A program made the translations under genes and the position numbers. From NCBI GenBank assembly GCA_025352865.1, contig JANXSB010000503.1:1-13842 (forward strand): DNA of 13,842 nucleotides, read 5' to 3'. This document shows, one piece after another, positions 1 through 8,108 of this stretch (the stretch's first letter is position 1; each line of letters opens with the position of its first letter). This DNA comes from Chthoniobacter sp. GTDB taxonomy: Bacteria > Verrucomicrobiota > Verrucomicrobiia > Chthoniobacterales > Chthoniobacteraceae. The notes beneath the pieces are model-generated. The model was not told the DNA's origin. It ran no database searches and saw only the letters and a program-made list of their open reading frames with translations.

Positions 1-1954
1 CGCGCGCCTCGAAATCCTACCCGGCGACCGCGAGCTGCGGCCCGGCGAGACGCAGCAGCTCCTCGTCCGCGCGCATTACGCCGATGGCCGCGTGCGCGAC
101 GTGACCTGGCTCGCGCAGTTTTTCTCGAACGACGAAGCCACGCTCGGCGTGAAACCCGACGGCCTCGTGAAGGCGCTGCGCTGCGGCGAGACTTCAGTGC
201 GCGTGCATTTCCAAGGGCAGGTGGAAGTCGCGCGCTTCACCATGCCGTATGCGAACGAAGTCGCGCCCGAGCTTTTCGCGCAGCGGCAAAATGCGCTCGA
301 TGAACCCGTCTTCAAAAAGCTCGCCGCGCTCCATCTCCCGCCCGCCGCGCCGTGCGACGACGCGACCTTTCTCCGCCGCGCCACGCTCGATGCCACGGGC
401 ACGCTCCCGACCGCCGAGGAAGTTCGCGCCTTCCTCGCCGATGCCCGCCCAGACAAGCGCGCGCGGCTGGTCGATGATCTCCTCGCGCGCCCCGAGTGGA
501 CGGATTACTGGACGCTCCAGCTCGCCGACCTCCTGCAAAATCGCAAGGAGCGCGACCACGACGTGCGCGGCGTCAAAGGCGTGCGCGCCTTTCACTCGTG
601 GCTCCGCGCGCAGCTCGCGGCGAACCGCCCGTGGAATGAAATCGCGCGCGCCGTGCTGCTCGCGAGCGGCGACAGCGTCGCGCATCCCGAGATCGGCTAT
701 TACATCACCGTCGTCGGCGAGAAGCAGCGTGTGGAGGAAAGCGAGCTGCCGGACAGCGTCGCGCAGTCCTTCCTCGGCACGCGCATCGGCTGCGCCCGCT
801 GCCACAATCATCCGCTCGAAAAATACACGCAGGACGACTTCTACCACTTCGCCGCCTACTTCTCGAAAGTCTCCCTCAAGCGCACCGAGCCGGCGAAGGG
901 CGCGACGATGATGCGCACCGCTTCGCGCGAGGAAGACGAAGCGCAGCAGCGGCTCGACGAGACGCAGACGAAATACGAAACGGCGCTCGCGCTAGCGCAA
1001 ACTTTTGGCGAGGAGCCCGGCGGCGAGGAGCCGAAAAAAGCCGCCGCCGATCTCCGCCGCCAGCTCGACGAAGCGGCGAAGCGCGTGGCGGAGATGCACA
1101 ACAAAATGCCCGCCGTGAACCAGCCGCGTACCGGCAAGCAGATGCAGCCGCAGACGCTCGACCGCGTGCCGTGGACGGGCGAGCCCGGCGGCGACCCGCG
1201 CGAGCAGTTCGTCGCGTGGATGCTGAAGAGCGACCACTTCAGCGGCGCGATGGTCAACCGTCTGTGGCGGCACTTTTTCAGCGTCGGCCTCGTCGAGCCC
1301 GTGGATGACCTGCGCGCCAGTAACCCGCCCTCGAACGGCGAACTTTGGACCGTGCTGAACCGCGAGTTCGCCGGCAGCGGCTTCGACCTCCGGCACGTCA
1401 TGCGGCTGATCCTCAATTCGCGCGCCTATCAACTCGGCTCCGACACCCAGCCTGCCAACGAAACCGACACCCGTTTTTACTCCCACTACTACCCGCGCCG
1501 CCTGCCCGCCGAGGTGCTCCAGGATGCCATCGCCGCCGCCACCGACGTGCCGCAAAAATACGACGGCTACCCGCTCGGCCTCCGCGCCATCCAGCTCCCC
1601 GAGCCCGGCGTGAGCAGCTACTTTCTCACGCTCTTTGGCCGCAGCGACCGCGTCACCGCCTGCGCCTGCGAGCGCGCCGGAGCCGTCACGCTCCCGCAGC
1701 TCCTGCACCTGCACAACAGCGACGACCTCCAGCGCCAGATCGCCGCCGCCGATGGCCGTCTCACTGCGCTCCTCAAAGAACCCGACAACGCCAAAGTCGC
1801 CGACGAGATTTTCCTCACCACCGTCCACCATCACCCCGGTGAAAAGGAGCGCGCCGCCCTCGACGCCGCCCTCGACGGTGCCGAACGCGCCGCCGTTTTC
1901 CGCGACCTCTATTGGGCGCTCCTCAACTCCAAGGAATTCGCCTTCAATCACTGA
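1..1954 (+). CDS. DUF1549/DUF1553 (PSCyt2/PSD1) domain protein with Ig-like domain, 5' partial
   Basis: The reading frame is open from the left edge (first full codon at base 2), so the N-terminus and signal peptide lie outside; 650 residues are visible. Residues 1-85 resemble a bacterial Ig-like (Big_2) domain (LRPGETQQLLVRAHYADGRV, then a VKALRCGETSVRV-type strand pair). DUF1549 spans about 100-290 and contains the family's CxxCH motif, CARCH, at 264-268, followed by NHPLEKYTQDDFY. A charged, coiled-coil-like stretch lies at about 305-375. DUF1553 runs from about 386 to near the end, which closes with the typical LLNSKEF...NH. These proteins are abundant in Planctomycetota and Verrucomicrobiota, are normally exported, and usually sit next to a DUF1501 gene, as here. 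The biochemical role is unknown; heme binding at CARCH is possible but unproven. The GTG at base 92 is internal to the Ig-like domain, so it is not taken as the start. Family assignment is firm. Confidence 0.93.
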   Translation, partial: ARLEILPGDRELRPGETQQLLVRAHYADGRVRDVTWLAQFFSNDEATLGVKPDGLVKALRCGETSVRVHFQGQVEVARFTMPYANEVAPELFAQRQNALDEPVFKKLAALHLPPAAPCDDATFLRRATLDATGTLPTAEEVRAFLADARPDKRARLVDDLLARPEWTDYWTLQLADLLQNRKERDHDVRGVKGVRAFHSWLRAQLAANRPWNEIARAVLLASGDSVAHPEIGYYITVVGEKQRVEESELPDSVAQSFLGTRIGCARCHNHPLEKYTQDDFYHFAAYFSKVSLKRTEPAKGATMMRTASREEDEAQQRLDETQTKYETALALAQTFGEEPGGEEPKKAAADLRRQLDEAAKRVAEMHNKMPAVNQPRTGKQMQPQTLDRVPWTGEPGGDPREQFVAWMLKSDHFSGAMVNRLWRHFFSVGLVEPVDDLRASNPPSNGELWTVLNREFAGSGFDLRHVMRLILNSRAYQLGSDTQPANETDTRFYSHYYPRRLPAEVLQDAIAAATDVPQKYDGYPLGLRAIQLPEPGVSSYFLTLFGRSDRVTACACERAGAVTLPQLLHLHNSDDLQRQIAAADGRLTALLKEPDNAKVADEIFLTTVHHHPGEKERAALDAALDGAERAAVFRDLYWALLNSKEFAFNH

Positions 1955-1969
1955 ACCCACCCGCCCGCC

Positions 1970-3298
1970 ATGCTCGACATTTCACCCGGCTCCGCCCGCT
2001 CCCGCCTTTGCAACGGCACTTCCCGCCGCGATTTTCTCCGCGTCGGCGCGCTCGCCCCGCTCGGCCTCTCGCTCGCTAATCTGCTCTCGTTTGAAAAGGC
2101 GATGGCCGGTGCCGTCGCGCCGTCGCGCGCAAAGTCGGTGATCCTCGTCTATCTCGGCGGCGGCATTTCGCATCACGACACCTTCGATCCGAAGCCGGAC
2201 GCCGTGGAGGAAATCCGCGGCAAATACAAAACCATCCCGACCAATGTCACCGGCCTCCAAGTCACCGAGCTACTGCCGCAAATGGCGAAGGTCATGGACA
2301 AGGTCGCGCTCATCCGCTCCGGAACACACGAAAACGACCACCACGAAACGGCGACAAACTGGGTGCTCTCCGGGCGCTTCGGCTCGCCCTTCGGCGACTA
2401 TCCGGCGATGGGTGCGGTGGTCGCGCACGAGACGGGATTTTCCGGCATCGTCCCGCCGTACGTCGCAGTGCCAAAGAACCCCGCCTTCACCTGGGAGCTG
2501 GGCAAAAGCGCGTGGCTCGGCGGACGCTACGAGTCCTTCAAATGCGGCGATCCGAACGAGGCCAATTTCAAAGTGCGCGATCTTTCCCAGTCCGCCGAAA
2601 TCACGCCGCAAGTGCTGGAGCGCCGCCGCTCGCTGCTCGCCGCCGTCGATCAGCTTTCCGCGCGCGTGAAGGGCAACGATCAGATCGCGACCTACGATGA
2701 GTTCGAGCAAAAGGCCACCGAGATGGTGCTCGCGCCGAAAGCCCAGGCCGCCTTCGACATCGCGCAGGAGGACGCGAAACTGCGCGACGAATACGGGCGC
2801 AGCGAGTTTGGCCAGAGCTGCCTGATGGCGCGTCGGCTCGTGGAAAGCGGCGTGCGTTTCGTGACGGTGAACAACGGCGGGTGGGATCATCACAAAAAGA
2901 TTTTCGAGGGGCTCGACAAGAAAGTGCCCGGCTTCGATCAGGGCTTCTCCGCGCTCATCCGCGACCTCGACCAGCGCGGCCTGCTCGCAGACACGCTCGT
3001 CGTCGCGATGGGCGAGTTTGGCCGCACGCCCAAGGTCAACAAGGACGCGGGCCGCGACCACTGGGGCCGCGCGGGCTCGCTCATCTTCGCGGGCGCGGGC
3101 GTGCAGGGTGGCCGCGTCATTGGCGCGACCGACAAGAACGGCGCATTCGTGACCGACCGTCCCGTGCGTCCCGCCGATGTCTGCTGGACGATCTACGAAG
3201 CGCTCGGCATCGACCCCGCCAAGGAACTCCGCACCCCCGAAGGCCGCCCCGTCTCGATCCTCGCCGAGGGCGGGACGATCAAAGAACTTTACGCCTGA
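1970..3298 (+). CDS. DUF1501 family protein, Tat-exported
   Basis: 442 residues, close to the usual family length. The N-terminus has a twin-arginine signal: SRRDFLR at 18-24, a hydrophobic stretch to about 40, and a likely cleavage after AMA at 44-46. The mature part shows the DUF1501 pattern, related to the alkaline phosphatase/sulfatase fold: GGGISHHDTFDPKP near 63-76, THENDHHE at 119-126, GWDHH at 304-308, GEFGRTPK at 348-355 and RDHWGR at 362-367. The His/Asp-rich motifs suggest metal binding, as in the alkaline phosphatase superfamily; this is inference from fold similarity. It starts 15 bases after the DUF1549/DUF1553 gene and overlaps the next gene by one base (TGATG), so it is part of one operon. 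No Shine-Dalgarno sequence precedes the ATG. DUF1501 and DUF1549/1553 genes are almost always paired, which suggests a joint role in the periplasm or on the cell surface, with substrate unknown. Confidence 0.93.
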   Translation: MLDISPGSARSRLCNGTSRRDFLRVGALAPLGLSLANLLSFEKAMAGAVAPSRAKSVILVYLGGGISHHDTFDPKPDAVEEIRGKYKTIPTNVTGLQVTELLPQMAKVMDKVALIRSGTHENDHHETATNWVLSGRFGSPFGDYPAMGAVVAHETGFSGIVPPYVAVPKNPAFTWELGKSAWLGGRYESFKCGDPNEANFKVRDLSQSAEITPQVLERRRSLLAAVDQLSARVKGNDQIATYDEFEQKATEMVLAPKAQAAFDIAQEDAKLRDEYGRSEFGQSCLMARRLVESGVRFVTVNNGGWDHHKKIFEGLDKKVPGFDQGFSALIRDLDQRGLLADTLVVAMGEFGRTPKVNKDAGRDHWGRAGSLIFAGAGVQGGRVIGATDKNGAFVTDRPVRPADVCWTIYEALGIDPAKELRTPEGRPVSILAEGGTIKELYA

Positions 3299-4047
3299 TG
3301 CCTCGCCGCTGGCTGCTCGCCGCCGCGTTGCTCACGGCGATCCACGTTCACGCCGAAGACAAAAAACCGGACACGCCGCGCATCACCGCCATCGCGCCGC
3401 TCGACGTGGTTCGCGGCCAGGAGACGACGCTGAGGATTCGCGGGGTGAAACTCAGCAACGCCACCGAAGTGCGCTTCCCCGGCGCGCTCAAAGCCGAGCT
3501 CAAGGAGAAGAAAGCCGCCGACATTCCCAACGGCCTCGACGCCAAAGACGTGGGAGACACCCAGCTCGAAGTGAAGCTCAACATCCCCGCCGACCTCCCC
3601 GCCGGCCCACTTGCGCTCAGCGTCGTCACGCCCGACGGCACCACCGCCTCGCGCGAGTTGCGCGTCCTCGACGCCACAAACTGCGTGGATGAAAAGGAAC
3701 CGAACGGCAGCTTCCGCGAAGCGCAAACCATCGAACCCGGCAAGACCGTGCGCGGCACGATCAAGGAGGACAAGGATGTGGACGTGTTCCAATTCACCGG
3801 CAAATCCGGCCAGCGCATCGCCGCCGAAGTTTTCGCCGCGCGCGGGGCCTCGCTGCTCGATTCCGTGCTCACGCTCCTTGATGCGCGCGGCCACCAACTG
3901 GCGTGCGCCGACGACAGCCTCACCCACGACTCCCAACTCACGCTCACGCTCCCCGCCGACGGCTCCTATTTCCTCATCGTGCAAGACGCCCATGACCGCG
4001 GCAGCGCCTGGCACGGCTACGAACTTACCGTGAACGCAACGCCATGA
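3298..4047 (+). CDS. Exported protein with Ig/IPT-like region and PPC domain
   Basis: 249 residues from the ATG that overlaps the DUF1501 stop by one base. The frame stays open upstream to 2881, but that part lies inside the DUF1501 gene, and a good signal peptide begins exactly at 3298 (MPRRWLLAAALLTA, likely cleavage after VHA at 17-19). Residues about 26-123 look like an all-beta IPT/TIG-like or Ig-like domain (ITAIAPLDVVRGQETTLRIRG, ending TASRELRVLDA). Residues about 131-246 match the bacterial pre-peptidase C-terminal (PPC) domain: DEKEPNGSFREAQTI, DVDVFQFTGKSGQRI and YFLIVQDAHDRGS. PPC domains occur at the ends of secreted proteins and are thought to aid secretion, folding or surface/carbohydrate contact. 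There is no catalytic domain, so this is probably an accessory binding or structural partner of the operon. It overlaps the next gene by 4 bases (ATGA). The domain call is good; the role is inferred. Confidence 0.85.
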   Translation: MPRRWLLAAALLTAIHVHAEDKKPDTPRITAIAPLDVVRGQETTLRIRGVKLSNATEVRFPGALKAELKEKKAADIPNGLDAKDVGDTQLEVKLNIPADLPAGPLALSVVTPDGTTASRELRVLDATNCVDEKEPNGSFREAQTIEPGKTVRGTIKEDKDVDVFQFTGKSGQRIAAEVFAARGASLLDSVLTLLDARGHQLACADDSLTHDSQLTLTLPADGSYFLIVQDAHDRGSAWHGYELTVNATP

Positions 4048-5414
4048 AGACCAGCGCGCGCCTCCTCCTCTGCCTGCTCGCGCTGTCCCTGTCAGCGTTC
4101 GCGGACGATCCGGCGGTCAGCTTTTACCGCGATGTCGTTCCCGTCTTTAAGCGCAACTGCAACGCCTGCCACCGTCCCGGCAAGACCAAGGGACAGCTCG
4201 ATCTCACCTCCTTCACCGCGCTGACGAAGGGCGGAAAACACGGCGAAGCCGTGAAGGTCGGCGATGCCCACGGCAGCAAACTTTGGCAAAACATCAGCGG
4301 CGACGAACCGGAGATGCCGAACGAGGGCGATCCGCTGACGAAGGAAGAAGTCGCCATCATCGAGCGCTGGATCGCGCAGGGCGCGAAGGACGACACGCCC
4401 GCCGATGCCGGCATCCACAAGCTCTCCAGCCCGCCGGTCTATTCCGCGCTCCCCTCAATCTCCGCGCTCGCCTGGTCGCCGGATGGCAGCGTGATCGCCG
4501 TCACCGGCTACCACGAAGTGCTGCTCCACAGCACGGATGGCGAGCGCATCGTCGGGCGGCTCGTCGGCTATTCGCCCAGCATTTCCGCGCTCGCCTTTTC
4601 GCCCGACGGCAAACTGCTCGCCACCGCAGGCGGCGCGACATCGGAGTATGGCGAGATTCAGCTCTGGGACGTGGCCGCGCAGAAACTCGTGCGCTCCATC
4701 CGCACCAGTAATGACACCGTCTTCGGCGTCTCGTTTTCACCCAACGGCACGCGCGTCGCCGTCGGTTGCGCGGACAAACTCGTGCGCGTCTTCGCCGTCG
4801 CCGACGGCACCGAGGTGATGAAGTGCGACAACCACATCGACTGGGTTTTCGGCACCGCTTTCAGCAACGACGGCACGCGCCTCGTCAGCGCCAGCCGCGA
4901 CCGCGCGGTCAAACTCATCGACATCGCCAGCGGCCACCTCATCGACGACGTGAACCGCGCGCGCGACTGCGTGCAATGCCTCGCCCGGCATCCGCGCGAA
5001 GACCTCGTCGTCTTCGGCGATGACAAAGGCGGCATCCGCATCCACAAAATGGAACCGCGCGGCGGACGGCTGGCCGAAGGCGACGACAAGGAAAACAGCT
5101 TCATCCGCGAGTGCGAGCGAATGCCCGGCCCGGTGCATGGCCTGGCTTGGAGCGCCGATGGCAACTTGATCGGCGCGGCCTGCTCGACCGGCGAAGTGCG
5201 GCTTTTCAAAGCTGCCGACGGCAAGCGCCTCGCCACCCTCAAAGGCCACGAAGGCGCAGCCTTCGCCCTCGCCTTTTCCCCCGGCAGCACCCGCGTTGCG
5301 ACAGCCGGATACGATGGCCGCATCCATCTTTTCGACACCGCGAAAGGCGAACCCATTCGCACCTTCGATTCCGTTCCGCTCACCACCTTGTCCGCCGCCA
5401 CACCCCAGCCGTAA
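4044..5414 (+). CDS. Planctomycete-type cytochrome c (PSCyt1) fused to a seven-repeat WD40 propeller
   Basis: 456 residues. A Sec signal peptide covers 1-20 (cleavage probably after AFA). The cytochrome domain follows directly: heme motif CNACH at 39-43 (C39, C42, H43) in the typical PSCyt1 setting (FYRDVVPVFKRNCNACHRPG), then EPEMPNEGDPL with M91 as the probable second heme-iron ligand, and IIERWIAQGA closing the domain near 114. From about 135 to 445 I count seven WD40-like repeats. Most carry the [AS]FSPDG-type turn (for example ALAWSPDG, ALAFSPDG, VSFSPNG, TAFSNDG, LAWSADG, LAFSPGS), enough for one closed seven-blade propeller. Periplasmic or outer-surface location is expected because c-type heme attachment happens outside the cytoplasm. 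In this operon it is a plausible electron-transfer or scaffold partner of the DUF1549/DUF1501 proteins (inference). It starts in a 4-base overlap with the PPC gene and ends 5 bases before a convergent gene. Confidence 0.92.
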   Translation: MKTSARLLLCLLALSLSAFADDPAVSFYRDVVPVFKRNCNACHRPGKTKGQLDLTSFTALTKGGKHGEAVKVGDAHGSKLWQNISGDEPEMPNEGDPLTKEEVAIIERWIAQGAKDDTPADAGIHKLSSPPVYSALPSISALAWSPDGSVIAVTGYHEVLLHSTDGERIVGRLVGYSPSISALAFSPDGKLLATAGGATSEYGEIQLWDVAAQKLVRSIRTSNDTVFGVSFSPNGTRVAVGCADKLVRVFAVADGTEVMKCDNHIDWVFGTAFSNDGTRLVSASRDRAVKLIDIASGHLIDDVNRARDCVQCLARHPREDLVVFGDDKGGIRIHKMEPRGGRLAEGDDKENSFIRECERMPGPVHGLAWSADGNLIGAACSTGEVRLFKAADGKRLATLKGHEGAAFALAFSPGSTRVATAGYDGRIHLFDTAKGEPIRTFDSVPLTTLSAATPQP

Positions 5415-5419
5415 AACCG
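5415..5419. other. Convergent junction of the two operons
   Basis: Only five bases separate the TAA of the cytochrome/WD40 gene (plus strand) from the TAG of the acetyltransferase gene (minus strand). I see no strong hairpin followed by a T tract on either strand around the junction. If intrinsic terminators exist, they must lie inside the opposing coding sequence; otherwise termination is factor-dependent or the two transcripts overlap at their 3' ends. Confidence 0.7.
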
Positions 5420-5917
5420 CTACCGCTGCCCGATCACCCGCGCCGGATTCCCCGCCACCACCGCGCCCGGCGGCACGTCCTTCACCACCACCGCGCCTGC
5501 GCCGATGACCGCGCGGTCGCCGATCCTGACCGCGCCGATGATGACTGCATTCGCACCCACGTCCACGCCATCGCCCAGCACCGGACAGGCGCTCGCCGTG
5601 CCGTCGGCAAGCGTCTTGTTGCCAATTGTCGTGCATTGCCGCAGCGCGCAATCCGCGCCGACGACCGTGCCCTCATGCACCACCAAGCCCTGCCCGTGGA
5701 AAAGCCGCAGCCCCGGCCCGACGCGCGTCTTGAAGCGCAGCTCGATGCCCAGCACCCACTCCACGCCCACGCGGTAAAACGCGAGATACGGCGCACCCAG
5801 CAGCCACCACGGCTCCGGCCACGCGCGCACCTGCTGTGCGAGGCGGAAGAGCGTCATCACGAGCTGCCCTTTCGGATTGCCGCGGTTCGCGTCCCAGTCT
5901 TGAAAAATGCCGTTCAT
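5420..5917 (-). CDS. WcaB/CysE-like hexapeptide O-acetyltransferase
   Basis: 165 residues. A short N-terminal helical part (MNGIFQDWDANRGNPKGQLV, then FRLAQQVRAW) precedes a left-handed beta-helix built of hexapeptide repeats from about 82 to 150 (VVGADC, TIGNKT, VLGDGVDVGANAVIIGAVRIGDRAVIGAGAVVV), ending in the standard VVAGNPARVI. LFHGQGLVVH at 72-81 carries the histidine pair typical of serine acetyltransferase-type enzymes (H74, H81). The short length, the DWDAN opening and the central YLAFYRVGVEWVLGIEL region resemble colanic-acid acetyltransferase WcaB rather than full-length CysE, which has a longer N-terminal domain. The likely role is acetyl-CoA-dependent O-acetylation of a sugar in the surface polysaccharide. 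It is the last gene of the operon, and its ATG overlaps the upstream GT stop by 4 bases. A cysteine-biosynthesis role is less likely given the context. Confidence 0.88.
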   Translation of the reverse strand: MNGIFQDWDANRGNPKGQLVMTLFRLAQQVRAWPEPWWLLGAPYLAFYRVGVEWVLGIELRFKTRVGPGLRLFHGQGLVVHEGTVVGADCALRQCTTIGNKTLADGTASACPVLGDGVDVGANAVIIGAVRIGDRAVIGAGAVVVKDVPPGAVVAGNPARVIGQR

Positions 5918-7026
5918 GTGTCGGGTGTGAGATGTCTGAGGTAGATGGCCTCGACCTGCGCCGCCATCGTTTTGGCGGAAAAAGACGCCGCCACTTTCGT
6001 CCGCGCCGCAGTCGCGAAACGCGCGCGCAACTCCGCGCTGGCGAGCAATTCCGCGACACGATCCGCAAACTGTCCGCGCGCGCCGGGCGACACGAGAAAG
6101 CTGTCGTCCCCGTCGGCGAGAATCTCGTCCAGACCGTCCAGCTTCGACGCGACCACCGGCACGCCCGCGGCCATCGCTTCGAGCACCGTCAGCGGCGTCC
6201 CCTCGTAGCGCGAGGTCAGCAGCAGCACATCCGCCGCCGCATAGAGTTCGCGCGGATCGGTGACGTGCCCCGCGAACCGCACGCGCTCCGCGATGCCGAG
6301 CGCCGTCGCGCGTGCTTTCAACGCCGTTTTCTCCGGGCCGGTGCCCGCGATGACGAAACGAACGCCCGCATTTCGCCGCGCCAGCTCCGCCGCCACGTCG
6401 AGGAAAAGCGCGAAGTCTTTTTGCACCACCAAGCGCCCCACGCCCGCGATGAGCGGTGCGCCCGGAGCCTTGTGTTCATCAGCCTTTACGGGCGTGTAGC
6501 GCTCCACGTCCACGCCGTTGTACACCACCGAGACGCGCGTCTCCGGCATCGCCTCGCGCTCGACCAGAAAGTCGCGCGTCGATTTTGAAACCGCGCAGAC
6601 GTGCGTCGAGAGCTGGTTCGTCGCCGTGTCCAGCCAGCGCGCCAGCCGGCTGTCGTGGCGCAGCCGGTCATTGCATTGGTCGTGAGCAATCCGCACCCGC
6701 ACGCCGAGCAGCGCCGCCACAGGTTTTGCGATCCAGTTCGCGCCAAACAAATGGCAATGCACGATGTCAAAGCGCCTCGCCGTCAGCAGCCGCGCCAGCC
6801 GCCAGACATAGAGCGGGAGCCACTTCGCGGGCGACAGCGAATGCACCGGCACGCCGAGCGCAGCGAAGTCCTGCCAGAACACCCCGCGCCCGTGCATGCA
6901 CGCCACCTCGGGCTCGAACCGCTCGCGATCCGCGCAGCGGATGAGATTCAGCAGCGCCGTCTGTGCTCCGCCGAGATCGAAGCTGTCGATGACGTGGAGC
7001 ACCCGATATTTCGCCGGAGCAGTCAT
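5914..7026 (-). CDS. Family-4 glycosyltransferase
   Basis: 370 residues, normal for a GT-B-fold retaining glycosyltransferase. The N-terminal Rossmann half opens with YRVLHVIDSFDLGGAQTALL (GGAQ at 19-22) and includes FDIVHCHLFGANW near 86-98. VVYNGVD at 167-173 marks the link to the C-terminal half, which carries the nucleotide-sugar site: GVGRLVVQKDF (196-205), FVIAGTGPE (224-232), and the EX7E motif EGTPLTVLE with E275 and E283, followed by AMAAGVPVVAS. The enzyme should be cytoplasmic or at the inner face of the membrane and transfer a sugar from a nucleotide donor to a lipid-linked glycan. Donor and acceptor cannot be read from sequence. It is coupled on both sides by 4-base ATGA overlaps, with the downstream acetyltransferase and the upstream GT. 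Confidence 0.93.
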   Translation of the reverse strand: MTAPAKYRVLHVIDSFDLGGAQTALLNLIRCADRERFEPEVACMHGRGVFWQDFAALGVPVHSLSPAKWLPLYVWRLARLLTARRFDIVHCHLFGANWIAKPVAALLGVRVRIAHDQCNDRLRHDSRLARWLDTATNQLSTHVCAVSKSTRDFLVEREAMPETRVSVVYNGVDVERYTPVKADEHKAPGAPLIAGVGRLVVQKDFALFLDVAAELARRNAGVRFVIAGTGPEKTALKARATALGIAERVRFAGHVTDPRELYAAADVLLLTSRYEGTPLTVLEAMAAGVPVVASKLDGLDEILADGDDSFLVSPGARGQFADRVAELLASAELRARFATAARTKVAASFSAKTMAAQVEAIYLRHLTPDT

Positions 7027-8108
7027 CGCTTCAGTCCCGCCAGAAATGCGTCCACGTTTTTCCCCGTGTCATGCAGTTCGCTCACAAACTGCGACGCCTG
7101 GCTTTGCAACGCGCCGCGCGCCGCGCGGTCGCCCACCAGCCGCGCCGCATCTCCGAAGAACTTCTCCGAATCGCCGCCCGCGCACAGCCCCGCGCCGTAG
7201 CGCGTGAGCACGGTATCGGGATCGACCGTGAGCGTGAGAATCGCCGCACCGCCCAGCGCCGCCTGGATGAAGCTGTTCGGAAATCCTTCTGCCTCCGACG
7301 TGTTCACAAAAATTTCCGCGCGGTCATACCATCCCTGAATTTCGTGATACGGCACGCGGCGGAGAAACTCGACGTTCGGCAGCGTCCGCGCGCGGCTTTC
7401 CAGCGAGTCCCACAGCGCGCGGTCTTCATCAGGGCAAATCATCACGCAGCGCGCGTCGGGCATTCGCTCAGCGAGATCGAGGAAGATGTGCGGACGCTTG
7501 ATCGGCTGGCACCGCGCGACCCACAGAAACGCAATGTCCTTCGCCGCCTTGCGCGGCGCGACGCGCGGCAGAATCAGATTTCGATACAGCCCGCAATCCT
7601 GCCCCGCGCGATGAAACTGCTCGCGCTGGTAATCCGTCATCGCGAACCGCAGATCAGCGTGCTTCACACCGTACTCGAAGAGCGCGCCGCGCACCGGATT
7701 CTGCGCACGGAAGACGCCGTTCACTTCCGTATCGAGGCCGCAGATGAAGACGAGTTTCGTGCGCAGCAGCCGCTTGCAGACGTGCAGGAAAAAGAGCCAC
7801 GTCGTCCAGCCGAGGATCAGCGTGTAGTCGGGCTTTTCCTCCGCGACGATCCGCAGCACCACCGGCAGCGCGCGCAGGGTGTCGGGCAGCCCGCCCGTGT
7901 GAAACTTCCCGCCGGTCCGCAGCCGCACGCCTTGCAAAACGCGATCCGCAGGCTGCCCGTGATCGCCGCCGACGATCGTCACCGCATGCCCGCGCGCCGC
8001 CAGTTCCGCCGCGAGCAGCGCGACCTGCAGCTCCGCTCCGCCCGACGTTTGCTTCGCATCGGGATCGAGTACGAGATGTGCGTAGCTGGAGAGAAAGAGA
8101 AATTTCAC
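7023..8108 (-). CDS. Family-4 glycosyltransferase with EX7Q active-site variant
   Basis: 361 residues, starting at a GTG that overlaps the stop of the upstream GT2 by 4 bases (GTGA). The N-terminal half begins MKFLFLSSYAHLVLDPDAKQ and has SGGAELQVALLAAELAARGH at 22-41, the usual acceptor-side glycine loop. The C-terminal half has LWVARCQPIKRP at 195-206 (donor phosphate Arg/Lys region) and a SEAEGFPNSFIQAALGG segment at 271-287. At the position of the EX7E motif it reads E274...Q282, so the second glutamate is glutamine. EGFPNSFIQA-type variants are known in some GT4 groups, so loss of activity should not be assumed. It is probably a sugar transferase of the same surface glycan; its specificity is unknown. 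Confidence 0.9.
   Translation of the reverse strand: MKFLFLSSYAHLVLDPDAKQTSGGAELQVALLAAELAARGHAVTIVGGDHGQPADRVLQGVRLRTGGKFHTGGLPDTLRALPVVLRIVAEEKPDYTLILGWTTWLFFLHVCKRLLRTKLVFICGLDTEVNGVFRAQNPVRGALFEYGVKHADLRFAMTDYQREQFHRAGQDCGLYRNLILPRVAPRKAAKDIAFLWVARCQPIKRPHIFLDLAERMPDARCVMICPDEDRALWDSLESRARTLPNVEFLRRVPYHEIQGWYDRAEIFVNTSEAEGFPNSFIQAALGGAAILTLTVDPDTVLTRYGAGLCAGGDSEKFFGDAARLVGDRAARGALQSQASQFVSELHDTGKNVDAFLAGLKR

Noticed and set aside
992..1960. A 322-codon minus-strand open frame opposite the DUF1549/DUF1553 gene
   Set aside because: Gly/Val/Glu-rich mirror of a conserved plus-strand gene; no motif supports it.
2881..3297. Upstream extension of the PPC-domain gene
   Set aside because: It lies inside the DUF1501 gene in another frame, while a proper signal peptide starts at 3298.
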